From: Streptococcus infantis ATCC 700779
GTDB lineage: Bacteria > Bacillota > Bacilli > Lactobacillales > Streptococcaceae
Reading direction: 5' to 3'
DNA length: 64,000 nt
Assembly (NCBI RefSeq): GCF_000187465.1
Contig: NZ_GL732439.1
Coordinates: 273,341-337,340, forward strand
This document shows, piece after piece, positions 50,166-59,477 of the stretch. How positions within the stretch are numbered: position 1 is the first letter of the stretch; each line of letters opens with the position of its first letter. The notes beneath the pieces were generated by a model, which was given only the letters and a program-made list of their open reading frames with translations, ran no database searches and was not told where the DNA came from. The position numbers and the translations under genes are program-made.

Positions 50166-51101
50166 TCACCATTTAGTGAGCGAAACTTCGCCACTATTGA
50201 GCCAAATTTTTTCACCAGTAGCTAATTGGATCTGTAGTTGACCCTGGTCAGAGATATCACAAGCTTTTCCTGAGATGATTTCTTGATCTTTCTTAAAGGA
50301 AATATCTTTGCCTAAAACAATTGATTGTTTTTTATAAAGGTAAAGCAGCTCATCGGCCTCAGTTTCGTAGAAACATTTCCAGATTTCTGCAATCAGCTCG
50401 TTGCGAGTGATTGGGCTATTTTGAGAGAAGAGACTTCCAGCTTTCCCTTGTAGGTTTTTTGGAAAATCAGCGATAGTAAAGTTGATACCAACACCAATAA
50501 TAACATCTGTGACAAGGCCCGTTTCGACAGAAGTGATGGCTTCAGTTAGAATACCGGCTATTTTTTTCTGATTTAGGTATAAATCATTTACCCATTTGAT
50601 ATCTAAATCAATTAGACAAAGGTTTTTAACAGCCTTATAAATTGCGGCTGCAGTCAGAAGTGTATAAGCTGGTAGATCTAGATAAGAGAGATTGGGCTTG
50701 AGGTGGAGAGACATGTAAATCCCACCTTGTTCTGGAGAATAGTAGGGGCGTTGAAATCGACCACGTCCCATAGTTTGGCCTGTTGATAGGTAGAGTGTAT
50801 CTTCTTTGGCACCAGCTTCCATGGCCTCCTTGGCATCACTCTGGGTTGATTTGGTGATAGGTTTAAATTGAACTGAGATTGGGCTGTTAGCTTCTATTTC
50901 TTGAGGTAAGATTAGGTCACCGTGAAGAAGTTTGTAGCCACGATTTTTGATGCTGTCAATTTCTAAACCTTCCTGCTGGAGGCGTTGGATAGCCTTCCAA
51001 ACAGAGGTGCGAGAGAGGTTTAATATTTCAGCAATTTTCTCTCCGCTTAAATAATCTGTTTCATGAGCTAAGATTTTGTAAACTTCTTGGTAGGATTTCA
51101 T
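50166..51101 (-). CDS. birA: Biotin-protein ligase / biotin repressor BirA
   Basis: 311 aa from the ATG with AAAGGA upstream (MKSYQEVYKILAHETDYLSG). N-terminal winged helix (about 1-60, LSGEKIAEILNLSRTSVWKAI), then the ligase domain with GRGRFQRPYYSPEQGGIYMS and KWVNDLYLNQKKIAGIL, and a small SH3-like C-terminal domain. Attaches biotin to carboxylase carrier proteins and represses biotin uptake genes. Its promoter (TGGTACAAT, minus strand, 51131-51139) is divergent from tacL. Confidence 0.95.
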   Translation of the reverse strand: MKSYQEVYKILAHETDYLSGEKIAEILNLSRTSVWKAIQRLQQEGLEIDSIKNRGYKLLHGDLILPQEIEANSPISVQFKPITKSTQSDAKEAMEAGAKEDTLYLSTGQTMGRGRFQRPYYSPEQGGIYMSLHLKPNLSYLDLPAYTLLTAAAIYKAVKNLCLIDLDIKWVNDLYLNQKKIAGILTEAITSVETGLVTDVIIGVGINFTIADFPKNLQGKAGSLFSQNSPITRNELIAEIWKCFYETEADELLYLYKKQSIVLGKDISFKKDQEIISGKACDISDQGQLQIQLATGEKIWLNSGEVSLTKW

Positions 51102-51154
51102 ACTAGGTCCTTTCTGGAACAACTAGATTTATTGTACCATATTTTTAAAAAAGG

Positions 51155-51256
51155 ATGCGCGCTTTGAGAGATATCTTAGCTCGCTATAAAATTTTACCTA
51201 GTTTTAGTCAGGATGACATGGACAAAGTGGTTTTCAAATCATTTGAAAAATGGTAA
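51155..51256 (+). CDS. Short ORF of 33 codons, doubtful
   Basis: Starts MRALRDILARYKILPSFSQD right after AAAAAAGG and ends inside the -10 element (TGGTAAAAT) of tacL. Its composition is protein-like (basic helix, then an acidic turn), but no promoter is visible for it on this strand. It could be a remnant of a gene lost between birA and tacL, or chance. Confidence 0.2.
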   Translation: MRALRDILARYKILPSFSQDDMDKVVFKSFEKW

Positions 51257-51312
51257 AATGTTTTAATAGTTTATTTATCTGAGCTTTATAGCGCAGAGAG
51301 AAAGGATCTGTT

Positions 51313-52503
51313 GTGAAATCAATAGGTATCATTGAAAAATTGAAAGGCTTATCCAAGCAAGAGCTAGTCTTACTAGCTGTTATTCTAAGTATTTTCTTGC
51401 CTTTTTATATTTTCGTTATTATTCTTATCGCCTACTTAATAGGTCTAATATTTACAGGAGAGATGAAGGGGATATTAAAACGATTGTCCCACCATTCTAT
51501 CTTACTTTTATTTATCGGCTATAGTGGTGTTATCTCTCTTTTAGCTCAAAATGTGATGGGGATGGTTTCCACTTTAGGAATGTTCCTCTTTGCAATTTTC
51601 TTTTATTATTACCAAGCCCATTTAACCCCTAAGTTTTTCAGATTAGTATTGCAATCGGTTATGTCGCTTAGTGTGCTAGCATCAGTTTTTGCAGCTTTAG
51701 AGCACTTTCAGATTGTAAAGAAATTTGATTATACTTTCTTATCACCTAAGATGCAGGTCTGGCATCAGAACCGTGCAGAAGTAGCCTTCTTTAATCCTAA
51801 TTATTATGGGATTATCTGTTGCTTCTGTATTATGATTGGATTTTACCTAATTAGTACGACTCGATTGAGATGGTTGAGAATTTTCTCTCTCATTGCGATC
51901 TTTGCAAATTTGTTTGGCTTGAATTTCACCCAAAATAGAACAGCTTTTCCAGCCATTATCTTTGGTGCGATTATTTATCTTTTCACAACCATTAAGAACT
52001 GGCGTGCCTTCTGGCTCAGTATCGGAGTCTTTGGTGTTGGTCTAGCCTTTCTCTTCTCGAGCGATTTGGGAGTTCGAATGGGGACGCTCGATTCATCTAT
52101 GGAAGAACGAGTGTCGATCTGGAATGCAGGTATGACCTTATTCAAACAAAATCCCTTCTGGGGCGAGGGGCCCCTAACTTATATGCATTCCTATCCTCGT
52201 ATTTTTGCTCCATATCACGAACATGCTCATAGTATATACATTGATACGATATTGAGTTACGGTGTGGTTGGAACGGTATTGTTAGGAATAGCTTCTTCTG
52301 GTCCAATTCGAATGTTGATTGATATGAGTCAGGAGCCGAGCAAGCGTCCGATTGTTGGTCTTTATCTTTCATTCTTAACAGTAGTTGCTGTGCATGGAAT
52401 TTTTGATTTGGCCCTCTTTTGGATTCAATCCTCCTTCATTTTCCTTTTAGTAATGTGTAGTTTACCATTAAAACATAGTATGATTGGAGAATTTGTTGAA
52501 TAA
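51313..52503 (+). CDS. tacL: O-antigen ligase-like membrane protein, lipoteichoic acid ligase TacL
   Basis: 396 aa starting at GTG with AAAGGA upstream. About ten to twelve membrane helices with one long extracellular loop (about 255-310) containing ERVSIWNAGMTLFKQNPFWG and HEHAHSIYIDTILSYGVVG, the Wzy_C/WaaL-type signature. In pneumococcus TacL transfers undecaprenyl-linked teichoic acid chains to a glycolipid to make lipoteichoic acid. The sequence matches my memory of that protein closely, and birA lies nearby in both species. In pneumococcus the raffinose genes lie in between; they are absent here. Confidence 0.8.
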   Translation: MKSIGIIEKLKGLSKQELVLLAVILSIFLPFYIFVIILIAYLIGLIFTGEMKGILKRLSHHSILLLFIGYSGVISLLAQNVMGMVSTLGMFLFAIFFYYYQAHLTPKFFRLVLQSVMSLSVLASVFAALEHFQIVKKFDYTFLSPKMQVWHQNRAEVAFFNPNYYGIICCFCIMIGFYLISTTRLRWLRIFSLIAIFANLFGLNFTQNRTAFPAIIFGAIIYLFTTIKNWRAFWLSIGVFGVGLAFLFSSDLGVRMGTLDSSMEERVSIWNAGMTLFKQNPFWGEGPLTYMHSYPRIFAPYHEHAHSIYIDTILSYGVVGTVLLGIASSGPIRMLIDMSQEPSKRPIVGLYLSFLTVVAVHGIFDLALFWIQSSFIFLLVMCSLPLKHSMIGEFVE

Positions 52504-52505
52504 AC

Positions 52506-52545
52506 AAAAAGATAGTAGAAATGAGATTTTCTACTATCTTTTTTA
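52506..52545. terminator. Bidirectional terminator tacL / FMN reductase
   Basis: AAAAAGATAGTAGAAA / TTTTCTACTATCTTTTT, long perfect stem with T runs both ways. Confidence 0.92.
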
Positions 52546-53094
52546 TTATTGAATAGCTTGAAGTAAATCTTTAGCTTGTTGTTTAAGAGAAGTAGTGACG
52601 CTATCTTCAAGGACTAATTGACCATCTGCCCAGGCAGAATCATTAACACGGGCTGCGGTAAAATCACCAACAACCTGTGTACGGATAAATGGCAAGAGGT
52701 CTTTGTAAATTGCAAAGAGTTGATCGTGTCCTGCATTTGCTACAGATGATACTGTAACAATCTTATCTTGAAGAGCAGATGCTCCACGAGTGTCAGACAA
52801 GTCAATTGCGCGTGAAAGCCAGTCAAGTAAGTTTTTCACAGTCCCTGGAATTGAGAAATTGTAGACTGGAGAGAAGATCCAGATAGCATCAGCAGCTTGA
52901 ACAGCTTCGCGAGCCGCTGTAACAGCTGGAAGTGTAGGAACTTCAAGGTCTTGGCTAAAGAGAGGAATGGCTGAGTAGTCAAGGTAACTTACCTCGGCTT
53001 TGCCAGCAAGTGCCTTTTCAGCTTCTAGTGCCATTTGGTGATTGAATGAACCTTCACGAAGTGAACCAACGATAAACAATACTTTTTTAGACAT
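52546..53094 (-). CDS. NAD(P)H-dependent FMN reductase family protein
   Basis: 182 aa flavodoxin-like protein. FMN phosphate loop GSLREGSFNHQMA (about residues 10-22), and FSPVYNFSIPGTVKNLLDWL, the second flavin contact. The family reduces quinones, azo compounds, chromate or free flavin. GGAG ribosome site. Monocistronic, with a near-palindrome in its promoter region. Confidence 0.92.
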   Translation of the reverse strand: MSKKVLFIVGSLREGSFNHQMALEAEKALAGKAEVSYLDYSAIPLFSQDLEVPTLPAVTAAREAVQAADAIWIFSPVYNFSIPGTVKNLLDWLSRAIDLSDTRGASALQDKIVTVSSVANAGHDQLFAIYKDLLPFIRTQVVGDFTAARVNDSAWADGQLVLEDSVTTSLKQQAKDLLQAIQ

Positions 53095-53138
53095 AGGGAG
53101 TCTCCTTTAAATTTCAATCTTTTAATCAGAATCACTCT

Positions 53139-53161
53139 GTTGTTATAATATATGTTACAAC
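53139..53161 (-). promoter_or_regulatory. Imperfect palindrome in the FMN reductase promoter region
   Basis: GTTGT at 53139-53143 is inverted as ACAAC at 53157-53161, with similar inner bases (TATAATATATGTT between), AT-rich and about 45-65 bp upstream of the gene. This is the style of MarR/HxlR operators; no regulator gene is adjacent. Confidence 0.35.
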
Positions 53162-53347
53162 ACGATAAAATCATTTGCAAGGGATATGCTCAGAAAATAA
53201 AATCAATAGAATCTAAGTTTTTGATTAAAAATGAAGACTGTAGAAAAGTCTATAAAAACACGGCTTGAAGTTATGTAATGATATCCTAAATACGTATTGA
53301 AAGTCCAGATTCCTCCCCTAACTTCACTTGTAATTCCCTAGGATAGA

Positions 53348-53356
53348 TGGTAAAAT
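53348..53356 (+). promoter_or_regulatory. Extended -10 of ypmB-aspC, leaderless arrangement
   Basis: TGGTAAAAT ends 6 nt before the GTG start codon; an in-frame TAA lies within it, so no earlier start is possible. The gap upstream (53095-53347) otherwise shows only the FMN reductase promoter region. Confidence 0.55.
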
Positions 53357-53362
53357 AGACGA

Positions 53363-53851
53363 GTGAAAAAGAGACAGAAAAAAGAAAAAAATTCCCTATT
53401 ATTTCAGTACATCATTGGTATAACTTTGTTAACTCTAGTCATCACTTCTTCCTTTCTCTACTTGGTATGGCTCAGCATGAAGCCTTATCGAACTGCAAAG
53501 GTAGAAGGTGAAAGAATCGCTAAGCAGTATGCAAATCTAGAAACGGTTAGCCAGATTGATATCTTCAATGGTTTAGAAAGCTATTATAGTGTTCTTGGCC
53601 AAGATAAGAACCAGAAACCTGTTGCTGTCTTAATAGAGAAAAGTAGCAACAATATTTACGTATATCAACTAGAAAATGGTACTTCTCAAGAAAAAGCAGA
53701 AGCAGTTGTCAGAGAAAAAGGAGCAACTGAGATCGACAAGATTACCTTCGGACGGTACGCTGAAAAGCCTGTCTGGGAAATCAAGTCTGGAGGAGACTAT
53801 TATCTGGTAGATTTTGAATCTGGCGCCTTAGTCGAAAAGGAGAAACAATGA
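53363..53851 (+). CDS. YpmB-like membrane-anchored DUF5590 protein
   Basis: 162 aa from GTG, the only start that keeps the N-terminal anchor. Basic start (KKRQKKEKN), one membrane helix (about residues 13-36) and two small extracellular PepSY-like repeats (about 45-160, ending DYYLVDFESGALV). It precedes aspC and asnS as ypmB does in Bacillus. Overlaps aspC by 4 bp. Function unknown. Confidence 0.85.
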   Translation: MKKRQKKEKNSLLFQYIIGITLLTLVITSSFLYLVWLSMKPYRTAKVEGERIAKQYANLETVSQIDIFNGLESYYSVLGQDKNQKPVAVLIEKSSNNIYVYQLENGTSQEKAEAVVREKGATEIDKITFGRYAEKPVWEIKSGGDYYLVDFESGALVEKEKQ

Positions 53852-55026
53852 AATTATCCAAACGTGTCTTAGAGATGGAAGAAAGCGTTACTCTGGCTAG
53901 TGATGCAAGAGCAAAGAAGTTAAAGGCTGAAGGAAAAGACGTTCTTTTCTTGACTTTAGGTCAGCCTGATTTTCATACTCCTGAAAATATTCAGGATGCT
54001 GCGGTTGCAGCCATTCGAGATGGTCGCGCGTCTTTCTATACGGTAGCTTCAGGTTTGCCTGAGTTAAAAGCAGCAGTCAATACCTATTTTGAAAGATATT
54101 ATGGGTATTCTGTAGCAGCTAACGAGGTGACTTTTGCGACTGGTGCCAAGTTCTCCCTTTATACTTTCTTTATGGCTGTGATTAATCCAGGTGATGAGGT
54201 TATCATTCCAACACCATACTGGGTCAGCTATGGGGATCAGGTTAAGATGGCCGAAGGCCTTCCAGTCTTTGTCCAAGCCAAGGAAGACAATCACTTTAAA
54301 GTGACTGTGGAGCAATTAGAAGCAGCTCGAACAGATAAGACTAAAGTCTTGGTACTAAACTCACCATCTAATCCGACTGGGATGATCTATTCTCGTGAGG
54401 AATTGTTAGCCATTGGAAATTGGGCAGTTAAGCATGATATTCTTATCCTGGCCGATGATATTTATGGACGTTTGGTCTATAACGGGAATGAGTTCGTTCC
54501 AATCTCTAGTCTGTCAGAAGCTATTCGCAAACAAACTATTGTCATCAATGGAGTGTCTAAGGCCTACGCTATGACAGGATGGCGTGTTGGTTATGCAGTA
54601 GGTGATCCAGAAATTATTGCTGCTATGAGCAAATTGACTGGTCAAACAACTTCAAACCTAACCGCTGTTTCACAATACGCAACAATCGAGGCCTTAACTG
54701 GTTCACAAGACTCCGTAGAAACCATGCGTCAGGCTTTCGAGGAACGTCTCAATACCATTTATCCTCTCTTGTGCCAAGTCCCTGGCTTTGAAGTAGTCAA
54801 ACCGCAAGGAGCTTTCTACCTCTTCCCAAATGTTAAAAAAGCTATGGAGATGAAAGGCTATACAGATGTAACAGCATTTACAACGGCTATTCTTGAGGAA
54901 GTTGGTCTGGCCCTGATTACAGGAGCAGGATTTGGAGCACCAGAGAATGTCCGTCTCAGCTATGCGACAGACTTGGAAACTCTTAAAGAAGCCATTCGTC
55001 GCTTGCACCAATTTATGGAAAAATAA
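53848..55026 (+). CDS. aspC: Pyridoxal-phosphate aminotransferase (aspartate type)
   Basis: 392 aa class I aminotransferase. LNSPSNPTGMIYSREE and the PLP-binding lysine in NGVSKAYAMTGWRVGYAVG (about residues 228-246) are present, with the C-terminal carboxylate-binding Arg region (APENVRLSYAT). It interconverts aspartate/oxaloacetate or related amino acids. Being next to asnS suggests supply of aspartate for asparagine metabolism, as in B. subtilis aspB-asnS. Confidence 0.93.
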   Translation: MKLSKRVLEMEESVTLASDARAKKLKAEGKDVLFLTLGQPDFHTPENIQDAAVAAIRDGRASFYTVASGLPELKAAVNTYFERYYGYSVAANEVTFATGAKFSLYTFFMAVINPGDEVIIPTPYWVSYGDQVKMAEGLPVFVQAKEDNHFKVTVEQLEAARTDKTKVLVLNSPSNPTGMIYSREELLAIGNWAVKHDILILADDIYGRLVYNGNEFVPISSLSEAIRKQTIVINGVSKAYAMTGWRVGYAVGDPEIIAAMSKLTGQTTSNLTAVSQYATIEALTGSQDSVETMRQAFEERLNTIYPLLCQVPGFEVVKPQGAFYLFPNVKKAMEMKGYTDVTAFTTAILEEVGLALITGAGFGAPENVRLSYATDLETLKEAIRRLHQFMEK

Positions 55027-55032
55027 AACTAA

Positions 55033-55062
55033 GATCTTCGTCGTCTTGACGGAGATTTTTTT
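55033..55062 (+). terminator. Terminator after aspC
   Basis: ATCTTCGTC / GACGGAGAT stem with one mismatch pair and a 7 nt T run. Confidence 0.75.
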
Positions 55063-55115
55063 GGATATAACCTGAGATTTTTCTCTGATAGAATCTAGCT
55101 ATCAGGCATTATTTG

Positions 55116-55124
55116 TGGTACAAT
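55116..55124 (+). promoter_or_regulatory. Extended -10 of asnS
   Basis: TGGTACAAT; TSS predicted near 55131, leader about 45 nt. Confidence 0.5.
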
Positions 55125-55175
55125 AGTGGGTAATAATGTCTTTAGACAAGTTAAACAAAAAAAGGAAGATAAAAC

Positions 55176-56519
55176 ATGACAAAACGTGTAACAATTATCG
55201 AAGTAAAAGACTACGTTGGTCAAGAAGTCACTATTGGTGCTTGGGTTGCTAACAAGTCAGGAAAAGGAAAAATTGCCTTCTTGCAATTGCGTGACGGAAC
55301 CGCCTTCTTCCAAGGTGTGGCTTTCAAACCAAACTTTATCGAGAAATTTGGTGAAGAAGTAGGTCTTGAAAAATTTGATACGATCAAACGTCTAAGCCAA
55401 GAAACTTCAGTCTTTGTAACAGGGATTGTTAAAGAAGACGAGCGCTCAAAATTTGGTTATGAGTTGGATATTACAGACATCGAAGTGATCGGTGAATCTC
55501 AAGACTACCCAATCACACCAAAAGAACACGGAACTGACTTCTTGATGGACAACCGTCACTTATGGCTCCGCTCTCGTAAGCAAGTAGCGGTTATGCAAAT
55601 CCGTAACGCGATTATCTATGCGACTTATGAGTTTTTCGACAAGAACGGCTTCATGAAATTTGATAGCCCAATCCTTTCAGGAAATGCTGCAGAAGATTCT
55701 ACAGAACTTTTCGAAACTGACTACTTTGGAACACCAGCTTACTTGAGCCAATCAGGACAGCTCTATCTTGAAGCAGGTGCTATGGCTCTAGGTCGCGTCT
55801 TTGACTTTGGTCCAGTATTCCGTGCAGAGAAATCTAAGACTCGCCGTCACTTGACTGAGTTCTGGATGATGGATGCGGAGTACTCATACTTAACACACGA
55901 CGAGTCACTTGACTTGCAAGAAGCTTATGTTAAAGCATTGCTTCAAGGAGTTCTAGATCGTGCTCCTCAAGCCTTGGAAACCTTGGAGCGTGATACAGAG
56001 CTCTTGAAACGCTATATTGCTGAGCCGTTCAAACGCATTACTTACGATGAAGCCATTGACCTCTTGCAAGAGCATGAGAACGACGAAGATGCTGACTACG
56101 AACATCTTGAGCATGGAGATGATTTCGGTTCACCACACGAAACTTGGATTTCAAACCACTTTGGTGTACCAACATTTGTGATCAACTACCCAGCAGCCAT
56201 CAAGGCCTTCTACATGAAACCAGTTCCTGGAAATCCAGAGCGCGTGCTTTGTGCAGACTTGCTTGCGCCAGAAGGTTACGGAGAAATTATTGGTGGTTCC
56301 ATGCGTGAGGAAGACTACGATGCCCTTGTCGCTAAGATGGAATCACTTGGAATGGATCTTACAGAGTACGAATTCTACCTTGACCTTCGTAAATATGGTA
56401 CAGTACCACACGGTGGATTTGGTATCGGTATCGAGCGTATGGTAACCTTCGCAGCAGGTACAAAACACATCCGTGAAGCTATTCCATTCCCACGTATGTT
56501 GCACCGTATCAAACCTTAA
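55176..56519 (+). CDS. asnS: Asparaginyl-tRNA synthetase
   Basis: 447 aa class IIb synthetase. N-terminal OB-fold anticodon domain (about 1-110, [20 protein letters not shown]). The catalytic core has motif 2 [21 protein letters not shown] and motif 3 [11 protein letters not shown] near the C-terminus. Strong AAAGGAA ribosome site and biased codon use. Confidence 0.98.
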   Translation: MTKRVTIIEVKDYVGQEVTIGAWVANKSGKGKIAFLQLRDGTAFFQGVAFKPNFIEKFGEEVGLEKFDTIKRLSQETSVFVTGIVKEDERSKFGYELDITDIEVIGESQDYPITPKEHGTDFLMDNRHLWLRSRKQVAVMQIRNAIIYATYEFFDKNGFMKFDSPILSGNAAEDSTELFETDYFGTPAYLSQSGQLYLEAGAMALGRVFDFGPVFRAEKSKTRRHLTEFWMMDAEYSYLTHDESLDLQEAYVKALLQGVLDRAPQALETLERDTELLKRYIAEPFKRITYDEAIDLLQEHENDEDADYEHLEHGDDFGSPHETWISNHFGVPTFVINYPAAIKAFYMKPVPGNPERVLCADLLAPEGYGEIIGGSMREEDYDALVAKMESLGMDLTEYEFYLDLRKYGTVPHGGFGIGIERMVTFAAGTKHIREAIPFPRMLHRIKP

Positions 56520-56526
56520 TAACTAT

Positions 56527-56548
56527 AAAAACGCCAGTTGGCGTTTTT
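56527..56548 (+). terminator. Terminator of asnS
   Basis: AAAAACGCCA / TGGCGTTTTT hairpin, directly abutting a BOX element. Confidence 0.88.
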
Positions 56549-56654
56549 ATACTCTTCGAAAATCAAATTCAAACTACGTCAGCTTCACCTTGCCGTACTC
56601 AAGTACAGCCTGCGGCTAGCTTCCTAGTTTGCTCTTTGATTTTCATTGAGTATT
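56549..56654 (+). repeat. BOX element, boxA-boxC type (no boxB)
   Basis: Begins ATACTCTTCGAAAATC (boxA end), contains CGTCAGCTTCACCTTGCCGTA (the boxA segment targeted by the BOX-PCR primer, with small changes) and CTGCGGCTAGCTTCCTAG, and ends GATTTTCATTGAGTAT (boxC). About 105 bp. It can fold into a long stem. A second copy in the opposite orientation lies at 63443-63549; the two differ at one internal base as aligned by eye. Confidence 0.92.
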
Positions 56655-56743
56655 ACTTTAAATGAAAGAGGTGGAGAAAATGTAGGCAAATCTCAGTAAG
56701 TCTTTTAGAAACAATCATATTACTTATTGAAAGAGAGAAAACA

Positions 56744-57943
56744 ATGTTTAAAAGAACTTACAAACGCAATATTCCACTCCTAGCAGGTCTGGAATTCACA
56801 TCTTATTTTGGAATTACCAGTTTTTGGATTTTATTCTTCATTCAAAATGGTCTTTCCTTACTTCAAATCGGTCTATTAGAGAGTATCTTTCATGGGACCA
56901 GCCTCTTGTGTGAAATCCCATCTGGTATGTTGGCAGATCGATTTAGCTACAAGACCAATCTCTATTTGGCTCGCTTGGCCAGTATTGGATCCTCTATCTT
57001 GATTTTGTTTGGTCAGGGAAATTTTTGGATTTATGCGCTTGCCATGATGGTCAGTGCTTGGTCCTATAATTTTGACTCGGGAACCAGCACCGCTTTCTTA
57101 TATGATTCTGCGGTAGAAGCGGGTCAAAAGGACAGATATCTTCAGATTTCTAGCTTTTTGTCTGGTGTGGCAGAAGTCACCCGAACCCTAGGTACAGTTG
57201 TCGCAGGCTTCTTTATTCACGGAGCATTGGCTTTGACCTATCTAATTGCTATTGGATTATCTTTTCTTTCTATAATCTTGATTTATTTTATGAAAGAACC
57301 AATGGCCAAGAGAGAGAAAAATGAATCCTTGACCTTTAAAATGATTGTCCAACAAGTTCGTAAAGAATGGCAGGAAAAACCAGTACTTTTTTACTGGATG
57401 CTGACTTATCAGCTAATAGGGACACTCATGTGTATGTTTTACTTTTACTATCAACAGAAAATAAGTGACTTATCAGGCTGGCAGGTTTCACTGGTCATGC
57501 TGATTGGTAGTGGCTTAAATCTTATAGCAGTTTATGTAGCTAGTCAAATTGGTAAAAAATGGAATAGCAATCTAGTTTTTCCGACTCTTGTTGCACTAAC
57601 GGGCTTGGCCTTGTTGTTGGTGTTTTCAGGAACCCCCTTTGCTTTTCTTCTTGTATATCTTTTAACCAATACACTTTATGCAGTTTATCAGCCTATCTAT
57701 TTCAATGACTTACAAGGTTATTTACCTTCCAGTGTAAGAGCAACTATGCTTAGTATCAATTCCATGCTCTTTAGTCTTTCTATGATTGTCATTTTCCCAC
57801 TGACAGGTTGGTTGATTGATCGTTGGGGCCTTGTAGCTGTCTTTTTAATTCTTGGTCTTATCTTGCTTTTAAGTTATCCTATATTAATAATCGGTCTGAC
57901 AAGGATGGGCAAGCTATTAAATCAGGACTTAAAAACTGAATAA
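56744..57943 (+). CDS. Major facilitator superfamily transporter
   Basis: 399 aa, twelve predicted membrane helices. ESIFHGTSLLCEIPSGMLADRFSYK (about residues 45-69) contains the MFS loop 2-3 motif (G-x-x-x-D-R). The class includes drug and metabolite exporters; substrate unknown. Ribosome site GAGAG is weak. Stands alone between BOX and queH. Confidence 0.88.
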   Translation: MFKRTYKRNIPLLAGLEFTSYFGITSFWILFFIQNGLSLLQIGLLESIFHGTSLLCEIPSGMLADRFSYKTNLYLARLASIGSSILILFGQGNFWIYALAMMVSAWSYNFDSGTSTAFLYDSAVEAGQKDRYLQISSFLSGVAEVTRTLGTVVAGFFIHGALALTYLIAIGLSFLSIILIYFMKEPMAKREKNESLTFKMIVQQVRKEWQEKPVLFYWMLTYQLIGTLMCMFYFYYQQKISDLSGWQVSLVMLIGSGLNLIAVYVASQIGKKWNSNLVFPTLVALTGLALLLVFSGTPFAFLLVYLLTNTLYAVYQPIYFNDLQGYLPSSVRATMLSINSMLFSLSMIVIFPLTGWLIDRWGLVAVFLILGLILLLSYPILIIGLTRMGKLLNQDLKTE

Positions 57944-57971
57944 AGCACGAAACCCTATTTGCCCAAAGAGC

Positions 57972-57996
57972 CTTCTTGTGATAAAATAACAAGAAG
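57972..57996 (+). promoter_or_regulatory. Inverted repeat around the queH -10
   Basis: CTTCTTGT (57972-57979) and ACAAGAAG (57989-57996) are perfect inverted repeats flanking TAAAAT (57982-57987). The position over the promoter rather than in the transcript suggests an operator. Confidence 0.45.
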
Positions 57997-58010
57997 AAAA
58001 GGAGAAGAGC

Positions 58011-58778
58011 ATGATTGATGTTGAAGAAATTCTAAGTAAGATGAATCCCAATCAAAAGATCAACTATGACCGTGTCATGCAAAAGATGGTCCAAGTTTGG
58101 GAAAAAAATGAAGAAAGACCAACTATTCTCATGCACGTCTGTTGTGCTCCCTGCAGTACCTACACTTTAGAGTACTTGACTAAGTATGCCGATGTGACCA
58201 TTTATTTTGCTAATTCCAATATCCATCCCAAGGCTGAGTATCACAAGCGTGCTTATGTGACCCAAAAGTTTGTCAGTGATTTTAATGAGAGAACTGGCAA
58301 CAACGTCCAATACCTAGAAGCACCATACGAACCCAATGAATACCGTAAACTGGTTCGAGGTTTGGAAGAAGAACCGGAAGGTGGGGATCGCTGCAAGGTT
58401 TGTTTTGACTATCGTTTGGACAAGACAGCTCAAGTAGCTATGGACTTGGGATTTGACTACTTTGGTTCAGCCCTAACCATCAGCCCTCACAAAAATTCAC
58501 AAACCATCAATAGTATTGGGATTGATGTACAGAAAATTTACACCACTCACTATCTTCCCAGCGATTTTAAGAAAAATCAAGGCTACAAACGCTCTGTAGA
58601 AATGTGTGAAGAGTACGACATTTATCGCCAATGCTACTGTGGCTGTGTCTATGCTGCTCAAGCACAGAATATTGACTTAGTACAGGTCAAGAAGGATGCG
58701 ACAGCTTTTATGGTAGATAAGGATATAGAAAAAGACTATTCTCACATCAAATTCACTGTTACGAAGTTAGATATTTAA
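58011..58778 (+). CDS. queH: Epoxyqueuosine reductase QueH
   Basis: 255 aa. The cysteine set of the QueH (DUF208) family is present: HVCCAPCS (about residues 43-50), CKVCFDYR and QCYCGC, ligands for an Fe-S cluster and a second metal. Reduces epoxyqueuosine in tRNA to queuosine, the last step of the pathway. No other queuosine gene lies in the window. Strong GGAG ribosome site. Confidence 0.92.
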   Translation: MIDVEEILSKMNPNQKINYDRVMQKMVQVWEKNEERPTILMHVCCAPCSTYTLEYLTKYADVTIYFANSNIHPKAEYHKRAYVTQKFVSDFNERTGNNVQYLEAPYEPNEYRKLVRGLEEEPEGGDRCKVCFDYRLDKTAQVAMDLGFDYFGSALTISPHKNSQTINSIGIDVQKIYTTHYLPSDFKKNQGYKRSVEMCEEYDIYRQCYCGCVYAAQAQNIDLVQVKKDATAFMVDKDIEKDYSHIKFTVTKLDI

Positions 58779-58781
58779 AGG

Positions 58782-58806
58782 AAAACCTGCCTCAAGGCAG
58801 GTTTTT
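58782..58806 (+). terminator. Terminator of queH
   Basis: AAAACCTGCCT / AGGCAGGTTTTT hairpin. Confidence 0.9.
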
Positions 58807-58811
58807 GCTTA

Positions 58812-58848
58812 TAAAAAAAAACGAGGTCAGGATTTTGTTCCTGACCTC
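58812..58848 (-). terminator. Terminator of the DUF402 gene
   Basis: On the minus strand GAGGTCAGG / CCTGACCTC followed by a long T run. Confidence 0.9.
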
Positions 58849-58856
58849 TGACAACT

Positions 58857-59390
58857 TTACCGATTCTTTAGTTCTACGTAGCGTTTGTACCAAATGTTGA
58901 CATAGGCTTCTGAGAAGGGGCCTCGTTCATTGTTGATCCAATCAACAAGAATCTTAACATGCTCTTTCAAAATATAGTCTAAGTCATCAGGATAATTCAT
59001 CTTACGCTTATGACGTTCATACTCTTCAACGTCCAAGAGGCGTTTCTCACCATCTGTAAAAACTTTAACATCTAAATCATAGTCGATGTATTTTAAAGCT
59101 TCTTCGTCTAGATAGTATGGGCTAGCCATGTTGCAATAGTAGGAAATCCCATTATCACGAATCATGGCAATGATATTAAACCAATATTTTTTGTGAAAGT
59201 AAACAATAGCCGGCTCTCGAGTCACCCAACGACGACCGTCACTTTCGGTAACAAGTGTGTGGTCGTTGACGCCGATAATAGCGTTCTCTGTTGTTTTTAG
59301 TACCATGGTGTCTCGCCAAGTACGGTGAAGACTCCCATCATGCTTATAACTTTGAATTGTAATAAAGTCGCCTTCTTTTGGAAGTTTCAT
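58857..59390 (-). CDS. DUF402 nucleoside tri/diphosphate phosphatase (Ntdp family)
   Basis: 177 aa. The fold-defining blocks are [17 protein letters not shown] near the N-terminus and [20 protein letters not shown] (about residues 88-107), with the acidic DYDLDVKVF metal-binding region. Relatives in S. aureus and Streptomyces hydrolyse NTPs and NDPs with divalent metals. No strong ribosome site is visible. Monocistronic. Confidence 0.88.
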   Translation of the reverse strand: MKLPKEGDFITIQSYKHDGSLHRTWRDTMVLKTTENAIIGVNDHTLVTESDGRRWVTREPAIVYFHKKYWFNIIAMIRDNGISYYCNMASPYYLDEEALKYIDYDLDVKVFTDGEKRLLDVEEYERHKRKMNYPDDLDYILKEHVKILVDWINNERGPFSEAYVNIWYKRYVELKNR

Positions 59391-59477
59391 AACTAACCAA
59401 CTTTCTACAATTTATAAGTTTATCGTTTACTATTGTATCACATTTTTGTTTAAAGTTCTTAGTTTTTCGTGAAAAAA

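Noticed and set aside
56549..56654. RUP element
   Set aside because: I first considered RUP, but the internal CGTCAGC...CTTGCCGTA segment and the ends are those of boxA and boxC of the BOX family.
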